From positions 262,157 to 326,156 of the forward strand of contig NZ_JAAQPI010000002.1 in the NCBI RefSeq assembly GCF_011683955.1: a stretch of 64,000 bases of DNA. The letters run 5' to 3'. Positions 36,182 to 44,838 of this stretch are shown here, piece by piece. The translations under genes were made by a program, and so were the position numbers. The stretch comes from Pseudomaricurvus alkylphenolicus. GTDB lineage: Bacteria > Pseudomonadota > Gammaproteobacteria > Pseudomonadales > Cellvibrionaceae. How positions within the stretch are numbered: position 1 is the stretch's first letter; each line of letters starts with the position of its first letter. The notes beneath the pieces are model-generated. The model worked only from the letters and a program-made list of their open reading frames with translations, had not been told where the DNA came from and did no database searches.

Positions 36182-37382
36182 CTCTATCGCGGAAACCAAT
36201 CAAATAGAGAATGCCATCGAGCCCCAGATTGGAGATGGACTGCTTGGCGGAGGCCTTAACCAAGGGCTTGGCCCTAAAGGCAATACCGAGGCCGGCAATG
36301 CTGAGCATGGGCAGATCATTGGCACCATCCCCCACCGCAATTACCTGCTCCAGAGACAAGTTCTCTCGATCCGCCAGCTCCCGTAACAATTCAGCCTTGC
36401 GAGCCCCGTCGACCACTACACCGGAGACATTGCCGGTCACTTGACCGTCTTCAATCTCCAGCTCATTGGCGTAGACATAGTCAATGCCGAGACGCCGCTG
36501 CAGATAGCGCCCGAAATAGTTAAAGCCCCCGGACAAGATCGCGGTCTTGTAACCGAGCTTCTTTAACGTGCTGATCAGGTGCTCCGCCCCTTCGGTAATG
36601 GGCAGATTCTCTGCGATCTCAGCCAATACCGACTCGTCAAGCCCCTTCAACAGGGCCATACGGCGGGAAAAGCTCTCTTTGAAATCCAGCTCTCCTGCCA
36701 TTGCTGCTTCGGTAATCGCCGCTACCTGGTCACCGACACCAGCCGCCTTGGCCAGCTCATCAATGACCTCCGCCTCGATCAGGGTGGAGTCCATATCAAA
36801 GCACACCAGGCGGCGGTTACGGCGATAGACGTTATCTTCCTGGAAGGCGATATCGATATCCAGACGCATCGACAGCTCCATAAAGTCTGAACGCAGTGCG
36901 GCCAGATCCGACGAACTGCCACGCACTGAGAATTCCACGCAGGCCTTGGTGCGATCATCCTGGCTGTCCAGCTCCACCCGCCCCGAGAGGCGGCTGATAT
37001 TGTCGATATTCAGCCCGTGGCGGGTGGCAATTGCCGTCACCTCGGCAATTTGCTCAGCGGTAATGCGCCGGGCCAGCAGAGTGACAATGTGGCGGTCCTT
37101 ACCCTGCTGTGTGACCCACTGGTGATAACTGTCCTCACTGATGGGCTGGAACTTGACCTGCATATCCAGCTCATGGGCCTTGAACAGCACATCTTTGAGA
37201 ACCGGTGAGGATTCAAACTCGGTGGGAATCTCCACCAACAGTCCCAGAGTCAGATTATCGTGGATGACCGCTTGGCCAATATCGAGGACATTGGCATGAT
37301 ACTGGGTCAGAATGGCAGTGATGGCCGAGGTGACCCCGGGTCGATCGGCGCCGGACAAATTGATTAACAGGATTTCTTTCAC
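36171..37382 (-). CDS. serB: Phosphoserine phosphatase SerB with N-terminal ACT domains
   Basis: 403 residues. Two ACT-like regions (about 1-180; opening LINLSGADRPGVTSAI) precede a HAD phosphatase domain with motif I CFDMDSTLIEAE near residue 193, motif II LSGGFNYF near 288 and AVGDGANDLPML near 345. It makes serine from phosphoserine. The start is GTG at 37382. It provides serine to CysE and related pathways and sits in the conserved fimX-serB neighbourhood. Confidence 0.95.
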   Translation of the reverse strand: MKEILLINLSGADRPGVTSAITAILTQYHANVLDIGQAVIHDNLTLGLLVEIPTEFESSPVLKDVLFKAHELDMQVKFQPISEDSYHQWVTQQGKDRHIVTLLARRITAEQIAEVTAIATRHGLNIDNISRLSGRVELDSQDDRTKACVEFSVRGSSSDLAALRSDFMELSMRLDIDIAFQEDNVYRRNRRLVCFDMDSTLIEAEVIDELAKAAGVGDQVAAITEAAMAGELDFKESFSRRMALLKGLDESVLAEIAENLPITEGAEHLISTLKKLGYKTAILSGGFNYFGRYLQRRLGIDYVYANELEIEDGQVTGNVSGVVVDGARKAELLRELADRENLSLEQVIAVGDGANDLPMLSIAGLGIAFRAKPLVKASAKQSISNLGLDGILYLIGFRDRDSL

Positions 37383-37517
37383 GGAGAGGCTCTGCTGTCA
37401 GCTGGGTGGGTTATGGCATTGGGGCGGCATTATAACTTTACTCTGCCGCCAGACTAAAATAATCTCTCTGCCCATCGGCGGCTCTCTCCGTCAAAAGAAG
37501 AGATAAACGGCACCCCT

Positions 37518-38687
37518 ATGCTGCCCAAAACAGTGCAAACCCTGCTGCGAAGCCCCCTGTTTATGATGAGCGCCACCGCCCTGGGGATCCTGCTTCTCAG
37601 CGCCACCTTATTCGGAAACCAAAACCGCTCACTGCTGGACCAGCGCACAGACCACTACGGCAAGGCTCTGGCGAGCATGGCTGCCGGTCAGGCCACTGAC
37701 GCCACCCTCAATCATGATTTGGTCAGCCTGCAGGTGACCGTCAGCGACGTGGCTCATAACCCCGACGTGCTCAATGCCACCATTCACGATGTGGAAAACC
37801 GCTTACTGGTGCAGGCCGGGGCCTCACCGAATACCGGCGATTTTCTGCACCGCCAGACTCGCTCCTATACGGCGGCCATCACGCTGCACGACAGCGTGGC
37901 CGGTTATGTGACCGTAACCGTTGATACCCAGCGCTTGCTGGAACAACAGGACGATGCCTGGCTGCTGGGGTTGGTGGCCATGGCCGCGGTACTGCTGGTA
38001 ATGAGTTTACTGAATCTTCGAAATACAGAGACCGGTCCAGCGACTCTATCGCCTGCAGCGGATGAGGAGGAGGAGAGCGAGCAGTCACCCCCCAATCTGC
38101 CCGCCAGGCCACCCACCCACAGCGGCTCTATCAATATTGCGCTGGAGCTCGTATGCCTCAATGTGGAGCAGCTGCAACAGCAACTCAGCAGCACCCTGCG
38201 CCAACAACTCTATCGGGAACTCGAACGCACCCTGGATGGCATTAATGCTCTGTACCAATGCCGTATCGAGAATGCCGACAGCTATTACCTGCGCCTGCTA
38301 TTCAACGGCGATGATCTCGACAGCACCGGTTTTCGCGCGATTTGCGCCGCCCAACTGCTCTACTCGCTGTTAGGCAAGGGCGAGGCGGGCATCAGCCTGC
38401 AGTACGCCGGTGCTGTCTATCGGGTCGAAAACGACTCAACCCTACAGGCACGATTGGAACAAAGCCGTTTTCGCAATAACTGCCAACGCTTGCTGGCCCG
38501 GGGCCGCGCAGAACAATTATGGCTACACCGTTCGAACTGCGCGGCAGATGCACTGCTGCAGCGCCTGAACCTGGACGAGCACCCTCAAGAGGAGGAGTGG
38601 CTTGCGATTGAGGGATTGCAGCCCAGCTATCAGGACCTGCTGCACAAGCAGGCCGAGCAGCTGGGTAAACTCAGAGACGCCAGTTAG
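37518..38687 (+). CDS. AhpA/YtjB-like membrane protein
   Basis: 389 residues. Two membrane helices (about 13-30 and 152-170) bracket a periplasmic domain of about 120 residues; an acidic linker (DEEEESEQ) leads to a cytoplasmic domain (about 205-389). The N-terminal half matches the Smp/AhpA type encoded beside serB in many gammaproteobacteria. In enterobacteria the gene is called smp or ytjB, and its function is poorly defined. Divergent from serB, with a 135-base gap. Confidence 0.7.
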   Translation: MLPKTVQTLLRSPLFMMSATALGILLLSATLFGNQNRSLLDQRTDHYGKALASMAAGQATDATLNHDLVSLQVTVSDVAHNPDVLNATIHDVENRLLVQAGASPNTGDFLHRQTRSYTAAITLHDSVAGYVTVTVDTQRLLEQQDDAWLLGLVAMAAVLLVMSLLNLRNTETGPATLSPAADEEEESEQSPPNLPARPPTHSGSINIALELVCLNVEQLQQQLSSTLRQQLYRELERTLDGINALYQCRIENADSYYLRLLFNGDDLDSTGFRAICAAQLLYSLLGKGEAGISLQYAGAVYRVENDSTLQARLEQSRFRNNCQRLLARGRAEQLWLHRSNCAADALLQRLNLDEHPQEEEWLAIEGLQPSYQDLLHKQAEQLGKLRDAS

Positions 38688-38701
38688 GCCTTTGGCAAGA
38701 A

Positions 38702-40417
38702 TCAGTCTCCCAGGTAACGCTTGCGCTTGGCGGCTTTGAGCTTTGACAAATCAGCAAGGAACAGGCCGTCAATACAATCGGCAAAGTCCGGATCCACACT
38801 GAACGCCAGCAACTGAAAGCCACCCTCCTCGAACAGGGCTGCATACTGCTTGAAGAGCACAGGAACCTTCTCGCCCTGCGCCCGAAAAACCGCCTGCAGA
38901 TGAGCAAAACCGGCGTCGCGGTCAAGATCGCGATACTCCTGCTCCAGGCCGCAGCGTTGCGGCGGATCGATAAAATGCGGATGCCTGGCGCTGGCCAGTG
39001 CCTTGGGGCAGGCATAGTAACGCTGATAGTAAAACACCATGTGGTCAATCAAGGTCTTCGAAAAGCGGGCGCTGATGGTCACTGGCCCCACCAGGTAGCG
39101 GATATCGCTGTGATGATTAACGTAGGCGCCGATTCCCTGCCACAGATAATCCAGGCTGTTTTTACCCCAGTAGGCGGGATTGACGAAGCTGCGCCCCAGC
39201 TCCAGCCCTTGTTTTAGATAAGCGTGAAAGCCTGGCTGAAAGTCGAACAGCGAGCGGGTATAGAGCCCCTTTTCACCATTTTCGCGAAGCAGCCTTGCCA
39301 TGTCTCCGATGCGGTAAGCCCCTGCCACCACCATATCTTCCCTGTCCCAGAGCACAAGGTGTTGATAATTGCGGTCAAACTGGTCCAGATCGCGCTTGCC
39401 GCCAGTGCCTTCACCCACCTTGCGAAAGGTCAATTCACGCAGACGACCGATTTCGCGCATCATCACCGGGCTGTCGCAATAGCGGGTCATCAGAATACGG
39501 TTGCCGTCCCGAGTTTCCCCAAGACTGGTCATTTGGCGGGTTTCCTCCAGCAATAATGTCCGATCCTCCGGATGGGCGATCGTTTTCTCCGTCACAAACA
39601 AAGCATGTTTCTTCTTGCGCCCCACCTTGTACAGATGCTTCTTGAGACGCTTTAGCAGAGCTTTGTCGTTGAGTTGATCGCTAGTCAGGGCATCGGCGGT
39701 AATAGGTTCACCCACACGAAAGTGAATGGTCGCCGATTTTTTGTTGAACATTTCCTTGGCTAACAAGGCCGTTCCCAGGGGTTTGAACAGCATGGAGGCG
39801 CTGTAAAACAGTAGCGAATTCTTGGCTCCGATATGAACCGGCAATATGGAAGCACCGCTGCGACGGGCCAACTTCAGGAATCCGGGACGCCAGCGGGTGT
39901 CGCGCACTCCCGATGGTCTGGCTCTGGACACTTCACCGGCGGGGAAGACGATCACCGCGTGGTCATTATTCAGTTCATCCAGAGCCGCTCGGAAGCTCTT
40001 GAGCGCACTGTTGCCGGTCATGTTGTCCAGTGGAATCAGCAACGGGTGCAAGGCCTCAAAATTCATCAGCATGTCATTGGCCAGAATCTTCACGTCCGGG
40101 CGAACCTCACAGACCAATCGCAGGATGGCAAGGCCATCCAGAGAGCCAATGGGATGGTTGGCAATAATCACGACGCGCCCTTGGGCGGGAATATTGGCCT
40201 TATCGCGGTTGGGCACGGTGTAACTGAAGTTGAAATAGTCGAACACGCTCTCGATAAAGGCGATCGGGTCCAGCCCGTGATTTTCTTCCAGAAAGGCGTT
40301 GATCTCCTGCTCGTGTGTGAGCTTTCGCAAGAAGGAAAATGTGGAGCGCTTGATCATCTCCGGTTGCTGTTCAAATGCGGGAAACTTGTCACAGACGCTT
40401 TGTTCGATATTGATCAT
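38702..40417 (-). CDS. OlsF-like bifunctional acyltransferase (PlsC-type + OlsB/GNAT-type)
   Basis: About 571 residues. N-terminal PlsC/LPLAT domain (about 70-260) has the acyltransferase motifs NHPIGSLDG, with the HPxxxxD form, and FPAGEVSRA. The C-terminal half (about 300-540) is OlsB-like: GNRILMTRYCDSPVMMREIGRLRELTFRKVGEGTGG and YDLD-type DQFDRNYQHLVLWD. The domain order matches OlsF, which makes ornithine lipids in one protein, so ornithine-lipid synthesis is the best guess. The ATG at 40417 has no ribosome-binding site; an in-frame start at 40555 would overlap the LiuR promoter region. Convergent with the AhpA-like gene. Confidence 0.8.
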   Translation of the reverse strand: MINIEQSVCDKFPAFEQQPEMIKRSTFSFLRKLTHEQEINAFLEENHGLDPIAFIESVFDYFNFSYTVPNRDKANIPAQGRVVIIANHPIGSLDGLAILRLVCEVRPDVKILANDMLMNFEALHPLLIPLDNMTGNSALKSFRAALDELNNDHAVIVFPAGEVSRARPSGVRDTRWRPGFLKLARRSGASILPVHIGAKNSLLFYSASMLFKPLGTALLAKEMFNKKSATIHFRVGEPITADALTSDQLNDKALLKRLKKHLYKVGRKKKHALFVTEKTIAHPEDRTLLLEETRQMTSLGETRDGNRILMTRYCDSPVMMREIGRLRELTFRKVGEGTGGKRDLDQFDRNYQHLVLWDREDMVVAGAYRIGDMARLLRENGEKGLYTRSLFDFQPGFHAYLKQGLELGRSFVNPAYWGKNSLDYLWQGIGAYVNHHSDIRYLVGPVTISARFSKTLIDHMVFYYQRYYACPKALASARHPHFIDPPQRCGLEQEYRDLDRDAGFAHLQAVFRAQGEKVPVLFKQYAALFEEGGFQLLAFSVDPDFADCIDGLFLADLSKLKAAKRKRYLGD

Positions 40418-40593
40418 GGGGGAATACAACCGTTGACGTGGACGATTCGGATAGACGCTGAATGCGACCAAATTACTGCGATCCTGTGACAGAAGGGTGA
40501 TGGTGCCGTGGCAAAAATGTGACAGACACGGTGTCGGCAAGCCGTAAATCCGCAATCGGAATAACCAGCGGCTGACTTAGAACAAAGTTTACC

Positions 40594-40609
40594 TTTACGT
40601 TAACGTAAA
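40594..40609 (+). promoter_or_regulatory. LiuR operator, perfect 16-bp palindrome
   Basis: TTTACGTTAACGTAAA is fully symmetrical and lies 52 bases before liuR. MerR-type LiuR proteins bind similar TTTACGTAAACGTAAA-type sites in liu promoters of proteobacteria, usually between the -35 and -10 elements. It is the natural control point for liuR-liuABCDE. Confidence 0.82.
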
Positions 40610-40660
40610 CCTGGGTTAATCTGACAACCGTTGACTGATCATCCACAGGACTGACCGCAC

Positions 40661-41101
40661 ATGAGTGACATCACCGGCGAGGCCTCCGCTGAATCCAGGA
40701 CCTACAGCATTTCCGATCTGGCGCGGGAATTTGACGTCACCACCCGGGCCATCCGTTTTTACGAAGACAAGGGCATGATCTCGCCCGAACGCCGCGGCCA
40801 GACCCGTATCTACACCCCCGCTGACCGCACTAAGTTAAAGCTGATTCTTCGCGGTAAACGCCTGGGACTGACCCTGGACGAAAGCCGGGACATTATCGAG
40901 ATGTACAGTCCCGGCGAAAGCAATGCCGAACAGCTCCTGAAGCTGATCCGCAAAATCCGCGAACGCCGCGACTACCTCACCCAACAGATGCACGACCTGG
41001 AGGTCATGATGGTGGATTTGCAGGAGAGCGAGCGGCGTTGCCTGGAGACTCTGCGCGAGGTGGCACCCGAAGCCGAAGCCAAGCTCGAACCCCAAGACTG
41101 A
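40661..41101 (+). CDS. liuR: MerR-family regulator of leucine degradation, LiuR
   Basis: 146 residues. The N-terminal winged helix-turn-helix (about 16-85) contains YSISDLAREFDVTTRAIRFYEDKGMISPER, followed by a coiled-coil dimerisation helix (about 95-130). It lacks the Cys cluster of metal-sensing MerR proteins. LiuR represses or activates liu genes in response to a leucine-pathway CoA ester. It heads the liu cluster directly behind its predicted operator; liuA starts 95 bases later. Confidence 0.92.
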   Translation: MSDITGEASAESRTYSISDLAREFDVTTRAIRFYEDKGMISPERRGQTRIYTPADRTKLKLILRGKRLGLTLDESRDIIEMYSPGESNAEQLLKLIRKIRERRDYLTQQMHDLEVMMVDLQESERRCLETLREVAPEAEAKLEPQD

Positions 41102-41196
41102 ACAGACACCTAGCACCGATTAACGAAACCCTTTAAGAGCCACTTTTCAGACTATCTGAATTTACAGGCCAACTTCTTTATTAGGAGAGAACCGCG

Positions 41197-42366
41197 ATGA
41201 ACACCAGCTACCCCACCCTCAACTTTGACCTGGGTACCGACATCGACATGCTGCGCGACGCCGTATACCAGTTTGCTCAGGCCGAACTGGCACCGCGCGC
41301 GGAAGAGATCGACCGCAGTAACGAGTTCCCCATGGACATGTGGCGCAAGTTCGGTGACATGGGTCTGCTGGGCATGACCGTTGCAGAAGAGTACGGCGGC
41401 ACCAATATGGGATACCTGGCGCACGTGGTCGCCATGGAAGAGATCTCTCGTGCCTCCGCCTCTGTGGGTTTGTCCTATGGTGCTCACTCCAATCTGTGCG
41501 TTAACCAGATTCACAAGAACGGCACCCATGAGCAGAAGTTGAAGTATCTGCCCAAGCTGTGCTCCGGCGAGCATATCGGTGCCCTGGCCATGTCTGAGCC
41601 CAATGCCGGTAGTGATGTAGTGAGCATGAAGCTGCGTGCAGAAAAGCAGGGTGATAAATATATCCTCAATGGCAACAAGATGTGGATTACCAATGGGCCC
41701 GATGCCAACACCTATGTGATCTACGCCAAGACTGACGTACAGGCTCACTCTCGCGGTATCACTGCCTTCGTCGTGGAACGCGACTTCCCCGGTTTCTCCC
41801 GCCACCAGAAACTCGACAAACTGGGTATGCGTGGCTCCAACACCTGTGAGCTGGTGTTTGAAGATTGTGAAGTACCCGCCGAGAACATTCTGGGTGAAGA
41901 AGGCAAGGGTGTCGCCGTATTGATGAGCGGCCTCGATTACGAGCGCACCGTCCTGTCCGGCGGTCCGGTGGGCATCATGCAGGCGTGCATGGATGTGGTT
42001 GTACCCTACATTCACGATCGCAAGCAGTTCGGTCAATCAATTGGTGAGTTCCAGCTGATGCAGGGCAAGGTGGCCGACATGTACGCCGACCTCAACGCCT
42101 GCCGCGCCTACCTCTACGCCGTGGCCAAAGGCTGCGACCGTGGCGAGGAAAGCCGTAAGGACGCCGCCGCCGTCATTCTCTATACCGCCGAAAAAGCCAC
42201 CCAAATGGCTCTGCAGGCGATTCAGACACTGGGCGGTAACGGCTACATCAATGAATTCCCAACAGGCCGACTGTTGCGCGATGCCAAGCTCTATGAAATC
42301 GGTGCCGGTACCTCTGAAGTTCGCCGCATGCTGATCGGTCGCGAACTGTTTAACGAAACCAAGTAA
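41197..42366 (+). CDS. liuA: Isovaleryl-CoA dehydrogenase
   Basis: 389 residues, acyl-CoA dehydrogenase family. FAD-binding blocks [15 protein letters not shown] near residue 130 and [20 protein letters not shown] near 160 are present, as is the C-terminal [35 protein letters not shown]. The catalytic Glu typical of isovaleryl-CoA dehydrogenase is in [13 protein letters not shown]. It makes 3-methylcrotonyl-CoA and feeds electrons to ETF. AGGAGA precedes the ATG. Confidence 0.95.
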   Translation: MNTSYPTLNFDLGTDIDMLRDAVYQFAQAELAPRAEEIDRSNEFPMDMWRKFGDMGLLGMTVAEEYGGTNMGYLAHVVAMEEISRASASVGLSYGAHSNLCVNQIHKNGTHEQKLKYLPKLCSGEHIGALAMSEPNAGSDVVSMKLRAEKQGDKYILNGNKMWITNGPDANTYVIYAKTDVQAHSRGITAFVVERDFPGFSRHQKLDKLGMRGSNTCELVFEDCEVPAENILGEEGKGVAVLMSGLDYERTVLSGGPVGIMQACMDVVVPYIHDRKQFGQSIGEFQLMQGKVADMYADLNACRAYLYAVAKGCDRGEESRKDAAAVILYTAEKATQMALQAIQTLGGNGYINEFPTGRLLRDAKLYEIGAGTSEVRRMLIGRELFNETK

Positions 42367-42411
42367 CGAATTACCGCCAGACCCACCGTGCAGAGATCTT
42401 GAGGATTATCG

Positions 42412-44019
42412 ATGGCTAGCATCCATTCCAAAATCAACACCCGCTCGGCGGAATTTGCCGACAACGCCGAGCACATGCAGACGCAGGTGGATGACCTGCA
42501 GTCCAAACTGGAAACCATTAAGCTGGGCGGTGGCGAGCGTGCCCGGGACCGCCACACCAGCCGCGGCAAATTGCTGCCCAGAGACCGTGTCAATGGCCTG
42601 CTCGACCCGGGTTCGCCGTTTTTGGAGCTGTCGCAACTGGCAGCACACGATGTGTATGGCGAAGATGTTGCTGCCGCCGGCATCATCACCGGCATCGGGC
42701 GTGTCAGCGGCCAGGAGTGCATGATTGTCGCCAATGATGCCACGGTGAAGGGGGGGACTTACTACCCATTAACCGTCAAAAAACATCTTCGCGCGCAAAC
42801 CATCGCCCAGGAAAACAACCTGCCCTGTATTTACCTGGTGGATTCCGGTGGCGCCAACCTGCCGCGCCAGGATGATGTTTTCCCGGATCGGGATCACTTC
42901 GGTCACATCTTCTTTAACCAGGCCAATATGTCCGCCCGCAACATTCCGCAGATTGCAGTGGTCATGGGCTCATGTACGGCCGGTGGCGCTTATGTGCCGG
43001 CGATGGCAGACGAGTCGATTATTGTGAAGGAGCAGGGCACTATCTTTTTGGGTGGGCCTCCTCTGGTAAAGGCCGCAACCGGTGAGGTGGTCACTGCCGA
43101 AGAGTTGGGCGGTGCCGATGTGCACTGCCGCACCTCCGGCGTCGCAGATCACTTTGCTCAGAATGATCACCACGCGCTGCAATTGGCCCGACAAGCCGTG
43201 TCCCGTCTGAATCGCACCAAACCACTGGGACTGGATGTCGCCGACCCCAAAGAGCCTCTCTACGACGCGCGGGAAATTTACGGCATTATTCCCAAAGACA
43301 CCCGCAAGCCCTACGACGTTCGCGAGATCATCGCCCGCATTGTCGACGGCTCAGAGTTCGATGAATTTAAGGCCCTCTATGGCAATACCCTGGTCTGCGG
43401 TTTTGCCCGCATCTTTGGCTACCCCGTGGGGATTGTCGCCAACAACGGCATTCTGTTCGGTGAGTCCGCTCAGAAAGGCGCACACTTTATTGAACTCTGT
43501 GCACAGCGCAAGATTCCACTGGTATTCCTGCAGAACATCACCGGCTTTATGGTGGGCAAGCAGTACGAACACGGTGGCATCGCCAAGCACGGTGCCAAGA
43601 TGGTAACGGCAGTAGCCACCGCGCAGGTGCCCAAATTTACCGTGCTGATCGGCGGTTCGTTTGGTGCAGGCAACTACGGTATGTGTGGCCGCGCCTATGA
43701 CCCCCGCTTCCTGTTTATGTGGCCCAATGCCCGTATCTCCGTGATGGGCGGCGAGCAGGCTGCCGGCGTACTGGCTCAGGTCAAACGCGAACAGCTGGCA
43801 AAAGCCGGACAGGAATGGTCAGAACAGGCAGAGACCGAATTCAAGCAGCCCATTATCGATACTTATGAAGAGCAGGGTCATCCCTATTACGCCTCCGCCC
43901 GTCTCTGGGACGATGGTGTCATAGATCCCGCCGAAACCCGCATGGTGCTGGGGCTGTCTCTGTCAGCCAGTTTGAACAAAGACATCGAGGAAACGCGCTT
44001 TGGCGTGTTCCGTATGTGA
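42412..44019 (+). CDS. liuB: Methylcrotonyl-CoA carboxylase carboxyltransferase (beta) subunit
   Basis: 535 residues, biotin-dependent carboxyltransferase with N and C crotonase-like halves. MCCase-type features: [36 protein letters not shown] in the N half and [26 protein letters not shown] in the C half (each quoted in the sequence near residues 140-175 and 363-390). Transfers carboxyl from biotin on LiuD to 3-methylcrotonyl-CoA. Confidence 0.5.
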   Translation: MASIHSKINTRSAEFADNAEHMQTQVDDLQSKLETIKLGGGERARDRHTSRGKLLPRDRVNGLLDPGSPFLELSQLAAHDVYGEDVAAAGIITGIGRVSGQECMIVANDATVKGGTYYPLTVKKHLRAQTIAQENNLPCIYLVDSGGANLPRQDDVFPDRDHFGHIFFNQANMSARNIPQIAVVMGSCTAGGAYVPAMADESIIVKEQGTIFLGGPPLVKAATGEVVTAEELGGADVHCRTSGVADHFAQNDHHALQLARQAVSRLNRTKPLGLDVADPKEPLYDAREIYGIIPKDTRKPYDVREIIARIVDGSEFDEFKALYGNTLVCGFARIFGYPVGIVANNGILFGESAQKGAHFIELCAQRKIPLVFLQNITGFMVGKQYEHGGIAKHGAKMVTAVATAQVPKFTVLIGGSFGAGNYGMCGRAYDPRFLFMWPNARISVMGGEQAAGVLAQVKREQLAKAGQEWSEQAETEFKQPIIDTYEEQGHPYYASARLWDDGVIDPAETRMVLGLSLSASLNKDIEETRFGVFRM

Positions 44020-44032
44020 CGGGGGCGAGATC

Positions 44033-44818
44033 ATGACTGAACCAATGGTAGTGACCAATATCGACGCTCGCGGCGTCGCTACCGTCACTATGAACAACCC
44101 CGACAAACACAACGCTTTTGATGATGCCATTATCGCGCAACTGACCGAGACCTTTCAGTCGGTGGCCAACAACCCGGAAGTACGCATTCTGGTACTGGCT
44201 TCCGAGGGCAAGAGCTTCTCGGCCGGCGCCGATCTCGGTTGGATGAAACGCATGGCCACCTACACCCGCGAGGAAAACCTGCGCGACTCCCAGGCATTGG
44301 CGGAAATGCTGCGGGTTTTGAATTTTATGCCCCAGCCCACCATCGCCCGAGTTCAGGGAGCCGCCTTTGGCGGTGCCGTGGGGTTAGTGAGCTGTTGCGA
44401 TCTGGCGGTTGCCGCACCACGCGCCAGCTTTAGCCTGAGTGAAGTCAAGATCGGTTTGATTCCCGCCACCATCAGTCCCTATGTGGTTGCTGCGATGGGC
44501 CAGCGCGCTGCCCGGCGCTACTTTCTAACCGCCGAACGCTTCAGCGCCATCAGCGCTTTGGAAAACGGTCTGGTGAGTGAAGTCAATGAAGAGCTCGACG
44601 CGGTGATCGACCAGTGGGTAGAGCAGCTTCTTGGCAACAGCCCGGCAGCTCTGACAGCCGCCAAACAGCTGGTGTTCGATGTCGCTGAACGGGAAATCAC
44701 CGCCGAGTTGATTGAGGACACCTGTCATCGCATCGCCGACATCCGTGTTTCACAAGAAGGGCAGGAGGGCCTGGGTGCCTTTCTGGATAAGCGCAAAGCC
44801 GCTTGGGTAAGGGATTAA
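44033..44818 (+). CDS. liuC: 3-methylglutaconyl-CoA hydratase
   Basis: 261 residues, crotonase fold. Oxyanion-hole and CoA-binding blocks SFSAGADLGWMKRM near residue 62 and VQGAAFGGAVGLVSCCDLAVA near 108; the catalytic Glu lies in SLSEVKIGLIPATISPYV near 138. It hydrates 3-methylglutaconyl-CoA to HMG-CoA. The ATG at 44033 (13 bases after liuB) is preferred over 44000, which would overlap liuB. Confidence 0.93.
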   Translation: MTEPMVVTNIDARGVATVTMNNPDKHNAFDDAIIAQLTETFQSVANNPEVRILVLASEGKSFSAGADLGWMKRMATYTREENLRDSQALAEMLRVLNFMPQPTIARVQGAAFGGAVGLVSCCDLAVAAPRASFSLSEVKIGLIPATISPYVVAAMGQRAARRYFLTAERFSAISALENGLVSEVNEELDAVIDQWVEQLLGNSPAALTAAKQLVFDVAEREITAELIEDTCHRIADIRVSQEGQEGLGAFLDKRKAAWVRD

Positions 44819-44838
44819 GAGAATAAAGGTTACGCACT

